Of a DNA stretch of 64,000 bases, positions 9,800 through 18,292 are shown piece after piece. The notes under the pieces are model-generated. The model worked only from the letters and a program-made list of their open reading frames with translations, searched no databases and was not told where the DNA came from. How positions within the stretch are numbered: position 1 is the stretch's first letter; each line of letters begins with the position of its first letter. The position numbers and the translations under genes were made by a program. The stretch is from CAIUGU01 sp963819685 (lineage in GTDB: Bacteria > Pseudomonadota > Gammaproteobacteria > Steroidobacterales > Steroidobacteraceae): the NCBI GenBank assembly GCA_963819685.1, contig CAWFXI010000007.1, forward strand, positions 62,001 through 126,000. The letters run 5' to 3'.

Positions 9800-9920
9800 A
9801 AGAGGGTGAGCGCCACCGAAAGTCGTTTTCAAAAACGCCGCAAGTACGTCCATGTAGTCTCCGCAAAAACTCCTGTTTTTGACGGTTTCGAAAACGACTT
9901 TCGGCGGCACTCACCCAAGA
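9800..9920. mobile_element. MITE-like 113-bp inverted-repeat element
   Basis: The arms at 9804-9830 and 9890-9916 are inverted copies over 27 bp with two mismatches; they begin GGGTGAG and end CTCACCC. The element is bracketed by AAGA at 9800-9803 and 9917-9920, compatible with a 4-bp target duplication. An inner perfect hairpin CAAAAAC/GTTTTTG (9864-9870, 9875-9881) sits inside. No coding capacity is evident. It lies between the spermidine-synthase-like gene and arfB and would form a long stem in the arfB leader. A single copy is visible here, so mobility is inferred only from structure. Confidence 0.5.
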
Positions 9921-9970
9921 ACAATGCCCCTTGCCAGCTATCCGAAGTTGAAGCAACAAGTCACCGCGAA

Positions 9971-10396
9971 ATGGGCCTGGTAATCTCCCCCACGCTCGAA
10001 GTTCCGGATGAGGCGATCTCGATCCGCTTCGTGCGCTCGGGTGGGCCGGGCGGGCAGAACGTCAACAAGGTAGCGACGTCGGCGCAGTTGCGGTTTGATG
10101 TCGCAGCGTGCCCCGGACTGAACTACGACACGCGCATGCGCCTGAAGACGCTCGCGGGTCGACGTCTCACTGACGACAACATCCTCGTCATCAGCGCGCA
10201 GCGCTTCCGGACACAGGAACAGAATCGCCGCGATGCCTATGAACGGCTGACTGAACTCTTGCAGAAAGCCCTCGTCGCGCCGAAGCCCCGGAGAGCAACT
10301 CGCCCCACGCGCGCGTCAAAGGAAAGACGATTGGAAGGCAAAGAACAGCGAGGCACCGTCAAGAAACTGCGGGGAAAGGTTGGTCGCGACGAGTGA
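9971..10396 (+). CDS. arfB: Alternative ribosome-rescue factor / peptidyl-tRNA hydrolase ArfB
   Basis: Releases nascent chains from ribosomes stalled without a stop codon. It has the release-factor GGQ loop at residues 27-29 (SGGPGGQNVNK) and the basic C-terminal tail that enters the empty mRNA channel (PTRASKERRLEGKEQ and KKLRGKVG). With ATG 9971 the protein is 141 residues, the E. coli YaeJ length. The frame is open upstream to 9806, but those 55 residues would be encoded by the inverted-repeat element and do not match the family, so they are excluded. No clear Shine-Dalgarno is seen before 9971. Confidence 0.92.
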   Translation: MGLVISPTLEVPDEAISIRFVRSGGPGGQNVNKVATSAQLRFDVAACPGLNYDTRMRLKTLAGRRLTDDNILVISAQRFRTQEQNRRDAYERLTELLQKALVAPKPRRATRPTRASKERRLEGKEQRGTVKKLRGKVGRDE

Positions 10397-10436
10397 GCGA
10401 AAGGCGCGGATTCACGAATGACATGAGGCGTCGGCA

Positions 10437-10685
10437 TCACTTGCCACCCCAGCGCCATTTGGGAGGTTCGCCCTTGACCCAGCAGACTGCGACCAGAAGT
10501 GCGCATAGAAGCACGGTATAGGCGATGAATGCGCCGTTGCCTTGACCTGGCAGCAACAGCACCGCACCGACCAGGAGCATTGCAAAGAAAAGGACCAGTA
10601 CAACCCAACCCTGCCACGCGGTGGGAATGCCCCAGCCCCAGCCGTAGCGCTTCGCAGGAAACCAGTAGGTGGGTTTGGTGGGCAT
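10437..10685 (-). CDS. Conserved two-span small membrane protein
   Basis: An 82-residue protein starting MPTKPTYWFPAKRYGWGWG, with predicted membrane helices at about 23-43 and 51-69 and a Lys/Trp-rich tail. The aromatic N-terminus followed by two helices resembles small hypothetical proteins I associate with pseudomonads and relatives; the function is unknown. The ATG at 10685 has GGAGCTT-type sequence just upstream only on the other strand, so the ribosome site is unclear. It converges with arfB, with 40 bp between the stops. Confidence 0.7.
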   Translation of the reverse strand: MPTKPTYWFPAKRYGWGWGIPTAWQGWVVLVLFFAMLLVGAVLLLPGQGNGAFIAYTVLLCALLVAVCWVKGEPPKWRWGGK

Positions 10686-11279
10686 GGAGGAGCTTCCTCA
10701 AGTTGAGCATCCAAACGTATTGCCACATGAGGTTGCTACAAAAAATGCGCGGCCCCATAAGACTCGGTTCCTGGTACCGCTCCTACCACGACATCAGCTC
10801 GCCTGAACCACGGAATTTATCGGGAGTGTCCGTGTAGTGCGGCAGGTCGTCTTCAATCCGGGCTGCGGGATTGCCGTTCTCATCGATGTTACTCAGAACG
10901 TCGCTATTGCGTTCACGGGGAATCCGGTGCCGCCGGTTACTGGGACCGGCGCAACGGTCAGCATGAACTCCCAGCGGTTCAATTTCTCCGCAGTGCCCGC
11001 CAGCGCCTCGAGGTCCTGATTGTCCAGCAGGTTGATGCCGAGTGCGGTAAATCAAAATGTGCACTGGAAGCGCGACCCCTTCGACGCGGGACGGGAAGAC
11101 ATCGAGCGCATCGTCGCTGCCGATCAACGCGATACCGCGGGCCTTGATCCATGGCGCCACCGACGCATGGAGGCCGGCCGCGTTCTGTGCAACGATCCAC
11201 GGACCGACCTTGTCACGCCGGGCCCAGCGACCGGTGCGAATGAGGATGGCGTCTCCGGCTCCGATCTGATGCGTGGCTC

Positions 11280-11604
11280 AGTAAAGATCTTGGAAGGCCA
11301 TAGTCGGAGCTTCGTTGGCAACGTGCTCGATGAGCTTACTGCCAATGCCTTTTCCACGAGCGCTCTCGAGGACAACAGATCTTGCAGGAACGATTTCCAC
11401 TCCAGGCACTGGCGTGAAAAGATAATGACAGATACACCAACTCTCCTGCAAGACGAGCACCAATGCCCATTCCTAGCGCCAATATTCGCTCCCAGAGGCG
11501 TCATATCGGCGTCTGTTCTGACTGTTGATAGAAAGTCATGTAACCACGAGCCAAGATCACCAGCGATCACGATCGAACTCGGTAAGCGGTGATATTTCAA
11601 GCAT
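11280..11604 (-). pseudogene. GNAT N-acetyltransferase remnant inside the cyclase gene
   Basis: On the minus strand from ATG 11604 the reading MLEISPLTEFDRDRW, then LARGYMTFYQQSEQT in another frame, WERILA in a third, CHYLFT, and finally ESARGKGIGSKLIEHVANEA follows the order of a GNAT acetyltransferase, including the acetyl-CoA loop R-G-K-G-I-G. Several frame changes are needed in about 300 bp, so it is well decayed. It ends abruptly at the junction with cyclase fragment 3 and lacks the C-terminal third of the fold. By eye the block is lower in GC than its flanks, suggesting foreign origin. Confidence 0.65.
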
Positions 11605-11885
11605 ATTGACGCCAGCTTGATGAGTTGTAATACCTCTCTAGTTATAGTCGACCTTCTTGCACGTCAAGCGAATTCCGATAACGCCTCAATGACGCCGGCT
11701 TTTCGCTCCCATGCTTCGAGGTCTTCGACGTAAACCGGAGTGCCCGGCTCTAGGTACGGCACATTCTTCAGGCGCGGAATGTCCACCAGGATGCCGCGAG
11801 TAATGATGCCATTCTTCAGATTTTCGATGCCGAGCTTTGAGCAGCCTTGCTGTTTCCACATCGGCACGGGCGTAGCCGTTGTAAG

Positions 11886-12368
11886 CGATGGCGCGCAACT
11901 CAGGATCCTTTACCTGGAATAGCCCATATGAGCCGACGAATGCGCCCTTCACTTCGATCAGGCAATTGCCAGGATCTTGCTGAATCTTGTGCCAGTGTAC
12001 CAAGTCCGAGGTACGATCCTTGTACCAGGATGTGGCAGAGAGCATCGATGTCTCGAGGATATCTCTGTGCGCGTACCAACGTGATAAGGCATGGATCAAG
12101 CGATCGTAAGAATGTCGATCAGAAACGGTCTGACACCGGCGAGATGAAGGAGCTCTCCCATCTTCTTGACGAGAATCGCATCAACCGATTCAGGCAGAGC
12201 CCTACCTAAGACTGTTATCAATCCATCGATGAGCGCAGCGTTTGCCGCGCTACCAACTCTACGACCGCGGCGAAACATCGCGCGGTAGCCGTTGGCAGAG
12301 TTAAAGAACCGCTCAAATAGCTGTACACCCACCGGAATTTGAAGAGCCGCTCGGACTACTGACGGGGT
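11886..12368 (-). other. Unidentified inserted segment inside the cyclase gene
   Basis: This stretch replaces part of the cyclase gene between fragments 1 and 2. Two protein-like minus-strand frames follow each other: one containing VQLFERFFNSANGYRAMF and ending LIDILTIA at 12096, and one containing LIHALSRWYAHRD and VHWHKIQQDPGNCLIEV reaching the junction near 11885. They would join into one product by a single frame change near 12100. I do not recognise either part. No terminal inverted repeats or transposase motifs were found. Confidence 0.4.
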
Positions 12369-12728
12369 TCATGCAATGTGCTCAAACGGACTCGCATTGT
12401 CCTCGGCCGGTTCGGTCAGCGGATTGTGAGCCAGCGACACCGAGACGGCGTCCTTCGCCAGCGCAATCGCCTGTTTGCGCTTGGCCACCGTCACAAGGTT
12501 GACTGATCCGAGCTGATCGTCCTTGCCCCATCGCCCCCAGTTGGAGACCTGCTGGAACAGCTCATCGAATTCGGCTGCGTTGCGTGGAGCCCGCGGTGGC
12601 GCCGTCTGACCAGCTACCGCGGAGCTCAGGCCTATTACCAGAAGCACGACCGAGCAAAGTTTCCACATAGTCTATGTCCTCCATACCTGATGTGGCGGGC
12701 ACCATCAATCCGCGCTCACGACGATTGG

Positions 12729-12772
12729 AATTGGAAAAGCTGAACGTGTATCCCGGCCGCGCGACGGCTCAT
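12729..12772 (+). repeat. 44-bp dispersed repeat, copy A
   Basis: AATTGGAAAAGC followed by GAACGTG and CCCGGCCGCGCG then CGGCTCAT matches 16243-16286 in the same orientation with four transitions in 44 bp. The copies flank the amidohydrolase-to-DUF805 block. No ribosome site or gene start is associated with it. Confidence 0.6.
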
Positions 12773-12824
12773 CCTCGAGTTCCCCGGCTGGGGGTCCGCT
12801 CGGTCGAAGGCAGTTCGTTGGCAG

Positions 12825-14557
12825 CTAACCAGTTCTGACCCCGGCGGCCTCATGCACAACCTTGCCGTCGACGACGGTCAGCAGTGACCGGATCTTCTTG
12901 ATCTCGACATCCGGCACCGTGAAGTAGTCGCGGTCCAGCACGGCCAGGTCGGCAAGCTTGCCCGGCTCGATCGTGCCGAGCCTGTCCTCCATCCTGCAGG
13001 TGCCAGCTGCTCTCACGCGTGCGCAGGCGGAGGGCCTCCTCACGCGTGAGCTGCTCATCCGGGTTGACCTGCTGCCCGTACGAGTTCACGCCGGTGACGA
13101 CGTAATAGAGGTGCAACCACGGGTTCAGCGGCGAGATGTGGGTGGCGTTGCTGAAGAGGCTCTTGTGGATGGGGTGTTGATTGATCGTCCTGAATGCGCC
13201 ACCCGCGACGACAGTGGGGTCGTTCGAGTTGACCCAGTTGTTCGCAGCCAGCTGGATGCTGCAGCCGAGCGCCTGCAGCCGGTCCAGATGTTCCGGGGTC
13301 ACCCAGCCGACGCCAGTGCCCAGGAGATTCACGTTCCAGCGCAGGCCGGTAATGTCGAATTCCTGGTTGACGGCCTCAAGCTGCTCGACCACCTGCGTCA
13401 ATGCCCTGAGACTTCGCTGCGTCGTTGTCGCAGCGCCAGCCTGCTTGCGCGACGAGCCGCTGCGCCGCGCGCGTCTGCTCGACGGCGGCTGCGGGTGCCG
13501 GCCATTCGCCGATGCCCGCAGTCCGGAGCCAGTCGTCGCCGAAGTACGGCAACGCGTTCCTCAGGTATTCCTGCAACATCGCGTTGTCATCGCGCTCGGC
13601 GAAGCACGTGAAATCCATCTGCACCCGCATCGACATCAGGCCCTCGTTGTGAACCACATTCCAGGCGTCGCGGGACCGATATGGGTCGACGGCCGCTGAG
13701 CCCTGACGCGGATGCAGCGGTCCGAGCGCATAGATCGTCGATTTGTCGAGCCAGGTGGTAAGCCCAAGACTCGTGGAATAGGCCATCGTGCGGAGTGCAT
13801 TGCGCTTCTTGTCTTCGAAATTCTGCAGCCGGCGCAGCAGGTACAGCGCGTTCGTGGACGGGCCGCCGGTCGTGGCGTTTGACTGGGCGATGGCGCCGGT
13901 CTCGGAGACATGCACCCCCGCGTAGTCGGGGTGCAGCGGCGGCGCCGCATCGGCAGCATCGAAGAACTTCTTGCCCAGCGTATTGGTCGCGGCCGCGCCA
14001 TTGAATCCCTGGTAGAGGAGCACCGGCCGGTCGGGAACTGCCTCGTCGATTTCCTGCAGCGTCGGGAAGCGATGTTCGGCCCACAGGTTCGGGTGCGCGG
14101 CACCGATCGCTGTAATCCACTGTCCTTCGGGGACCGCTTTCCGGTGCGCGGCCAGTACTTCCTGGACTTCCCGGAGCGAGCTCGCACTTTCCACGTCCAG
14201 GGCGTGGTAGCCAACGCGATCGGCCGTATCCAACCCGTGGAGGTGAGTTTCGATGAGTCCCGGTACGACAGTGCGGCCACGTAGATCGATCACGTGCGCG
14301 CCCTGCGGCACAGGGCCACGCCGTGACTCAACATCAATCGTCGCGAAGCGGCCATTGCGGATGGTCACTGAACTCGCAACAGTGTTGCGCGCGTCCATCG
14401 TATGGATGCGTCCATTGACGAGGACGAGGTCCTGCGCTGGTTCAGCAGCGCGTGGAGTCGGCGCGGCTGAGAGGGCGGGCCCTGCCGTGATAGCCATTCC
14501 CGCCCCCATCGTTTTACCGAGGAAACTGCGGCGCGAGATCGTGGGAATCTTCTTCAT
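12825..14557 (-). pseudogene. TAT-exported amidohydrolase (YtcJ-like) with two frameshifts
   Basis: The start MKKIPTISRRSFLGKTMGAG is a twin-arginine signal, followed by an amidohydrolase 3 type metal-dependent hydrolase: LVNGRIHTMDA, GRTVVPGLIETHLHGLD (the HxH metal site) and a C-terminal EPGKLADLAVLDRDYF. The product should be about 570 residues, exported folded and hydrolysing an amide or ester. The first frame stops at 13376 after AQAGWRCDND. The match resumes in another frame with QRSLRALTQVVEQLEAV, and shifts again near 12996 (ESSWHL to RMEDRLGTIEPG). Each break can be healed by removing one base. Either a recent pseudogene or two assembly indels. Confidence 0.8.
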
Positions 14558-14641
14558 GAGCTCTCCACTTGAGTCAGCCAGATGCAGCTTCGAGGAAGCT
14601 TACACCGGCATCACGCGCCACGCGCGGCAGTGTCTACGCTG

Positions 14642-15292
14642 TCAAAATCCGTAAGTGCGTACTGCGTGCAGGCTGTCGAGAACGATGTGACCGAGAGCGC
14701 GTAGCTCGGGTGAGGGCTGCAACAGATCCGGAATCTGAATGACGGTCATCCCCGCGCTGACCGCCGCTCGTACTCCGTTCTCGGAATCCTCCAGCGCCAG
14801 GCAGTGCTCCGCGCTATACCCCAACGTTGCAGCAGCGTGCAGGTAAATATCCGGGTGGGGCTTGCTGCGTTCGACCTGATCGCCTCCCACCACCGCGACG
14901 AAGCGATCGAGCAAACCGGTCTGCGTGAGCTTCTGCTTCGCCTTCGCAGTGCTCGTGGAAGTGGCGACACCGCAGGGAAGGCCCGCAGCCGCGAGGTGAT
15001 CGAGGAGTTCAAAGACCCCCTCTTTCAGAGGAATCGGCTGAGCCGCGGTTGATTCCGTATGGAGGGCGTCCCACGTGTTCACGAACTTCGCGAAGTCGAC
15101 CTTGTCCTGCAGGCCATCTTCCAGCGCTTTCCAGCCCGCGGCGCGGTTGGCGCCGATGCAGCGCGCGAAGATGTGGGCCTGATCGCCAAGCCCCAGATGC
15201 TCACAAACCCGATTGAATGACTCGAATGCCTGCCGCTCGGTATCGAGCAGCAGGCCATCCATGTCAAAGAGCACCGCCCTGAAGCGCTTCAT
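14642..15292 (-). CDS. HAD-superfamily sugar-phosphate phosphatase/phosphomutase-like protein
   Basis: 216 residues of the beta-phosphoglucomutase/phosphoglycolate phosphatase branch. Motif I is LFDMDGLLLDTER, the cap domain spans about 17-85, motif II is GVATSTS, the motif III lysine is in RSKPHPDIYLHAA, and motif IV is LALEDSENGV. The substrate cannot be deduced; relatives act on sugar phosphates or 2-deoxyglucose 6-phosphate. ATG 15292 gives MKRFRAVLFDMDG, the normal family start. The frame stays open upstream to 15418 but those residues overlap the next gene and look non-coding. The NIPSNAP stop lies 26 bp upstream. Confidence 0.88.
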   Translation of the reverse strand: MKRFRAVLFDMDGLLLDTERQAFESFNRVCEHLGLGDQAHIFARCIGANRAAGWKALEDGLQDKVDFAKFVNTWDALHTESTAAQPIPLKEGVFELLDHLAAAGLPCGVATSTSTAKAKQKLTQTGLLDRFVAVVGGDQVERSKPHPDIYLHAAATLGYSAEHCLALEDSENGVRAAVSAGMTVIQIPDLLQPSPELRALGHIVLDSLHAVRTYGF

Positions 15293-15318
15293 AGCCGGCA
15301 GTAACAGGAACCGACCAA

Positions 15319-15762
15319 CTATTGCAGGGGTGAGAAGTCCAGCGCGTCGAGATAGACGGATTCGATCCTGGCGACGATCTTGCCGTTCGCTTCCGACTCC
15401 GCGGCCACCTTCTGCCATTCCGGATCATTGCGGAAATCGTCCCAGTTCTTCTTCGCGGCCTCACGGTTCGTATGCGCAACGAGGTACACCAGCGTGTTCG
15501 AAGATTGCGGCGCGTCTTCCGGCGTGAAGTAGCCAACGCTCCTGATGCCGTGTTTGCCGAATAGCCGCATCGTGTGGTCGCGGAAGCGGGCCTGCAGCTC
15601 CGGAAGCTTGCCTTCCGGCGCGGTATACGTTCTGAGTTCGAACGTCCGCCCGTCAGATTGCGCCCGCACGCTGGATAGCGGCGACACGACGCTGCCAATC
15701 AGGATGCCAAGTGCCAGCGTTGCGGTTGGCAAAATCACTCGACCGGAAATGGACTTCAGCAT
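15319..15762 (-). CDS. Exported NIPSNAP-family protein
   Basis: About 147 residues. A signal peptide with core VILPTATLALGILIGSVV ends near AQSDG. The NIPSNAP ferredoxin-like alpha/beta fold follows, with FELRTYTAPEGKLPELQARF, HGIRSVGYFTPED and the closing WDDFRNDPEWQKV. Members in soil bacteria often sit in catabolic clusters beside hydrolases and are of unknown catalytic role. I choose ATG 15762 (MLKSISGRVIL) over ATG 15774, which would add four residues. Confidence 0.85.
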   Translation of the reverse strand: MLKSISGRVILPTATLALGILIGSVVSPLSSVRAQSDGRTFELRTYTAPEGKLPELQARFRDHTMRLFGKHGIRSVGYFTPEDAPQSSNTLVYLVAHTNREAAKKNWDDFRNDPEWQKVAAESEANGKIVARIESVYLDALDFSPLQ

Positions 15763-15822
15763 GAAAACTCCCATGGTGGATGACCTTGATCTGAGTTGAA
15801 AGGATGACGATGTGTGTGGATC

Positions 15823-16191
15823 TCAAACCAGCTCTTTCGGATTAGGCCCGTACTCATTGATACCCGCGTGGCTGTCCTGGACGAAGAAAACCAGCAGGAC
15901 AATGCCTCCGACAAGCGGAACCAGGCCTATCAGCATCCACCACCCGCTGCGGCTTGTGTCATGTAGTCGCCTGACACCCACCGCCAGAGAGGGAAGGATC
16001 ATCCCTATCGAGAAAATGCCCGTCAGGAGACCTATGCCGGCTTCGGAACCGAATGAGCCCGTCAGGAAATCGATCACGGCGAGGGCCATGTAAATCAGCA
16101 GATAGTACAGCATGAAGTACCAGTACTCGGCACGCTGCGCCCGTCCCGAGAAGGTCGCATACTTTCTCAACACCGCCTGGAACCATTTCAT
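15823..16191 (-). CDS. DUF805 membrane protein
   Basis: 122 residues with the DUF805 pattern: amphipathic start WFQAVLRKYATFSGRAQRAEYW, then transmembrane helices near 27-45, 50-70 and 84-104, and the family signature VRRLHDTSRSGWW near 73-85. Inner-membrane protein of unknown function. The ATG at 16191 is preceded by GGAGAGG 5 nt upstream, a strong ribosome site. It lies between the NIPSNAP gene and repeat copy B. Confidence 0.9.
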   Translation of the reverse strand: MKWFQAVLRKYATFSGRAQRAEYWYFMLYYLLIYMALAVIDFLTGSFGSEAGIGLLTGIFSIGMILPSLAVGVRRLHDTSRSGWWMLIGLVPLVGGIVLLVFFVQDSHAGINEYGPNPKELV

Positions 16192-16242
16192 ATCGCCTCT
16201 CCTGCGCTGGATGAGAATTTACCTGCGGAACGCAACGGTGCA

Positions 16243-16286
16243 AATTGGAAAAGCCGAACGTGCACCCCGGCCGCGCGGCGGCTCAT
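16243..16286 (+). repeat. 44-bp dispersed repeat, copy B
   Basis: Second copy of the repeat at 12729-12772, same orientation, four transitions apart (40 of 44 identical). It lies in the 130-bp gap between the DUF805 and AhpD-like genes. Both copies keep the same open frame, starting IGKAER, which may mean they derive from a coding sequence. Confidence 0.6.
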
Positions 16287-16322
16287 GCGATAGAACCGGA
16301 AATAGGCCTGAGCGTACAAGAT

Positions 16323-16964
16323 CTACCGGGGGAAAGTCGGCAGTGGCGGCGGTGCCCCGTCACGCAGCGGAGTGCGCGCCGTATTCAGTACCAGGCCCAT
16401 CATCCCGTAGTAGCCGACAATGCCCACCGCGTCGATGACGCCCTGCTCCCCGAACTTCGATACCATGCGGCCATACGTTGTGTCGCTCACACTGCGAGTA
16501 CGGAACAGCTCAAGACAGAAGTCGTACAGCAGCGTCTCATCGGCATCCATGCCGTCCGGTCGCCGACCGTCGGCAAGCGCCATGGCGATTTCGGGCTTCA
16601 GGCCTGCCTTGAGTGCAATCGGATGGTGCGCGTTCCATTCGTACTGCAGGGTCCATTCCCGCGCGTTCACCAGAATGACGAACTCACTCAGGCGAGGCGG
16701 AAAGACGGACTTGTATCGCACGTAAGTGCCCACCGCAGCGACGCGGGCCATGAGGTCCGGGCTGCGCAGCAGCGGAATGAAAGGCCCACCCGGTTCACTC
16801 CCCCTCTCTTTTTTATACGCTGCTATCCCTTCAATTTGAGCCTGGGTCAATTTGTCAGCCGGAATCGGCGGCATTCTGTCCTGGGCTGTTGCGACGCCGG
16901 TCAGCAGGTTGCCCGCAAGGAATATTGCAACGATGGCCAGGAATCCTCTGCTGTACAGCGACAT
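16323..16964 (-). CDS. Exported carboxymuconolactone decarboxylase / AhpD-like protein
   Basis: About 213 residues: a signal peptide (SRGFLAIVAIFLAGNLLTGVATAQ), then an AhpD-like all-helical fold with RVAAVGTYVRYKSVFPPRLSEFVIL, AREWTLQYEWNAHHPIALKAG and a C-terminal helix region GYYGMMGLVLNTAR. The reactive CxxC of true AhpD peroxidases is absent; its place is held by EWNAH, so it belongs to the carboxymuconolactone-decarboxylase-like branch without redox cysteines. GGGAG lies 6 nt before ATG 16964, so I use that rather than ATG 16970 or the longer frame. The neighbouring exported SMP-30-like and amidohydrolase genes suggest a shared catabolic role. Confidence 0.85.
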   Translation of the reverse strand: MSLYSRGFLAIVAIFLAGNLLTGVATAQDRMPPIPADKLTQAQIEGIAAYKKERGSEPGGPFIPLLRSPDLMARVAAVGTYVRYKSVFPPRLSEFVILVNAREWTLQYEWNAHHPIALKAGLKPEIAMALADGRRPDGMDADETLLYDFCLELFRTRSVSDTTYGRMVSKFGEQGVIDAVGIVGYYGMMGLVLNTARTPLRDGAPPPLPTFPR

Positions 16965-17039
16965 CGACATCTCCCGGTGTATTTGCCTTGCACATCCATG
17001 AAAGAGAAAAGCGAGCCCTCGTCCTCGCGAACGGCTCAC

Positions 17040-18108
17040 TTACTTCGCCCGTCCCTTGAAGCCCTGCGCCTCGAGCGGAATCGAGATCAGCTCCGCGTTG
17101 CGGCCGTTCTCGAGACGGATAGCTGGCGACGGCAAAGAGTGTCTTCTTGTCCATGCCGCCGATTGCCGTAGCGATGACCCCACGCGGCGTCGGAATCACG
17201 CCGAGGTGCTTGCCGTCTGGGCCAATGACATGAACGCCCGCAGCGCCGGTGACGTAGATCCGTCCCGACGCATCCACCGTGCTGCCATCCCCACCGCCGC
17301 CCTCAAGAGGCGCGAATTCACGCTGGTTGGCGAGAGCACCATCCGGCTTCACGTCGAACGCCACCAGCGTGGTGGCATTGGTGACATAGAGTGTTTTCTC
17401 GTCAGGACTCAGGATGACGCCGTTGGTGCGCAGATTCTCGCCATACCGGGTGACTACACCCTTCGCATCTGCGTAAAACAGGCCTCCCATCGTGAAGTAC
17501 ACGCCTCCCTTGCTGTCGGCCGTGATGTCATTGAGTACACCGCCAAGACAATCGAGCGTGTCGCCGTTGATGGAGTTCGCCAGCACCTTGCGCTGAGGCG
17601 CCAACTGCACGACTGCGGGGTTCAACATGCGGGAAGCAATGTACACGGCTCCCCTGGTGTTGATCGACAGCGCACCTCCCGTGTTCGTATCCTTGTAGAC
17701 AGCGGTTTCCTTGCCGTCCTTGTCGATCCTGACGACCTGGCTCTTGTCATTCTGGGCCACCAGCACGCCACCGTCGTCGGTCCCGACGATGCCGTCCGCG
17801 TTGTTACCGTCGGTTGCCCACACCGTTTTCCACTTCGCTCCGGCGGCGATGACGCCGGGGATCGCCGTTACCGTGTACTCGCGCGGCGTGAGATTGCCCA
17901 CTGCTGGAGGTAGAGGAGGCGGGCCGCCTGCGCCCGGTGGACTGGGCGGCGGAACCTTGCACTTCGCAATGGTCTCTGCGTACCGGGCGTCCTGCGTCGC
18001 CTGCACACCGGGCCCCTGCCGGGGCGCCGCCGGAGTGGGTGCCTGGGCCGCAGAGAACGTCGCAGCCAGACAGCCGGCCACAACCGCAATCAAGGATTGA
18101 AACCTCAT
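17040..18108 (-). pseudogene. Exported SMP-30/gluconolactonase-like beta-propeller with a late frameshift
   Basis: From ATG 18108 (MRFQSLIAVVAGCLAATFSAAQA, signal peptide; GGGGGATTC just upstream) the frame encodes a six-bladed propeller of the SMP-30/gluconolactonase type: GIVGTDDGGVLVAQNDKSQV, GGVLNDITADSKGGVYFT, TNGVILSPDEKTLYVTN. Near 17118 the match leaves the frame after LFAVASY and continues in another as RLENGRNAELISIP to GFKGRAK and a TAA at 17040. Removing one C restores it. As written, the protein runs 75 unrelated residues too far and overlaps the next gene. Only the last 25 residues are affected, so this could equally be an assembly error in an intact gene. Confidence 0.78.
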
Positions 18109-18292
18109 GAATCCCCCTTGCATCTTTTTCATAACAGGCCCCGGCTGGATTGCGCTCGGGAGCGTCCCTTTCAAAAACCACTCTGGATTCACACCAGCAG
18201 AGACATACGCCCCAGCCAATTGTCGCCCCTTCCAGTGACGCCGTCATCCTCCTTCTGTGGCGAAACGGATTCTTAACGAAGCGGCAGCGAAA

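Larger units (their letters stand above)
10893..12668 (-). pseudogene. Cyclase-family protein (kynurenine formamidase-like) broken into three pieces
   Basis: Three colinear fragments of one exported cyclase-family protein can be read on the minus strand. Fragment 1 (12668-12369) has a signal peptide and the start of the fold (VSNWGRWGKDDQLGSVNL, DNASPFEH). Fragment 2 (about 11885-11700) carries GIENLKNGIITRGILVDIPR and EPGTPVYVEDLEAWERKAGV. Fragment 3 (about 11270-10893) carries GAGDAILIRTGRWARR, IALIGSDDALDV and the C-terminal NRWEFMLTVAPVPVTGG to ATF-stop, with one more frameshift near 11030. Roughly 60 residues expected between fragments 1 and 2 are missing and replaced by unrelated DNA. 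A 430-bp block with a GNAT remnant separates fragments 2 and 3. The gene cannot make a functional protein. Confidence 0.85.

Noticed and set aside
9806..9970. N-terminal extension of arfB
   Set aside because: The extra codons come from the inverted-repeat element and do not match the ArfB family.
11600..11700. Integron attC site between the acetyltransferase remnant and the cyclase fragment
   Set aside because: No paired core sites of the GTTRRRY/RYYYAAC type with a foldable stem were found.
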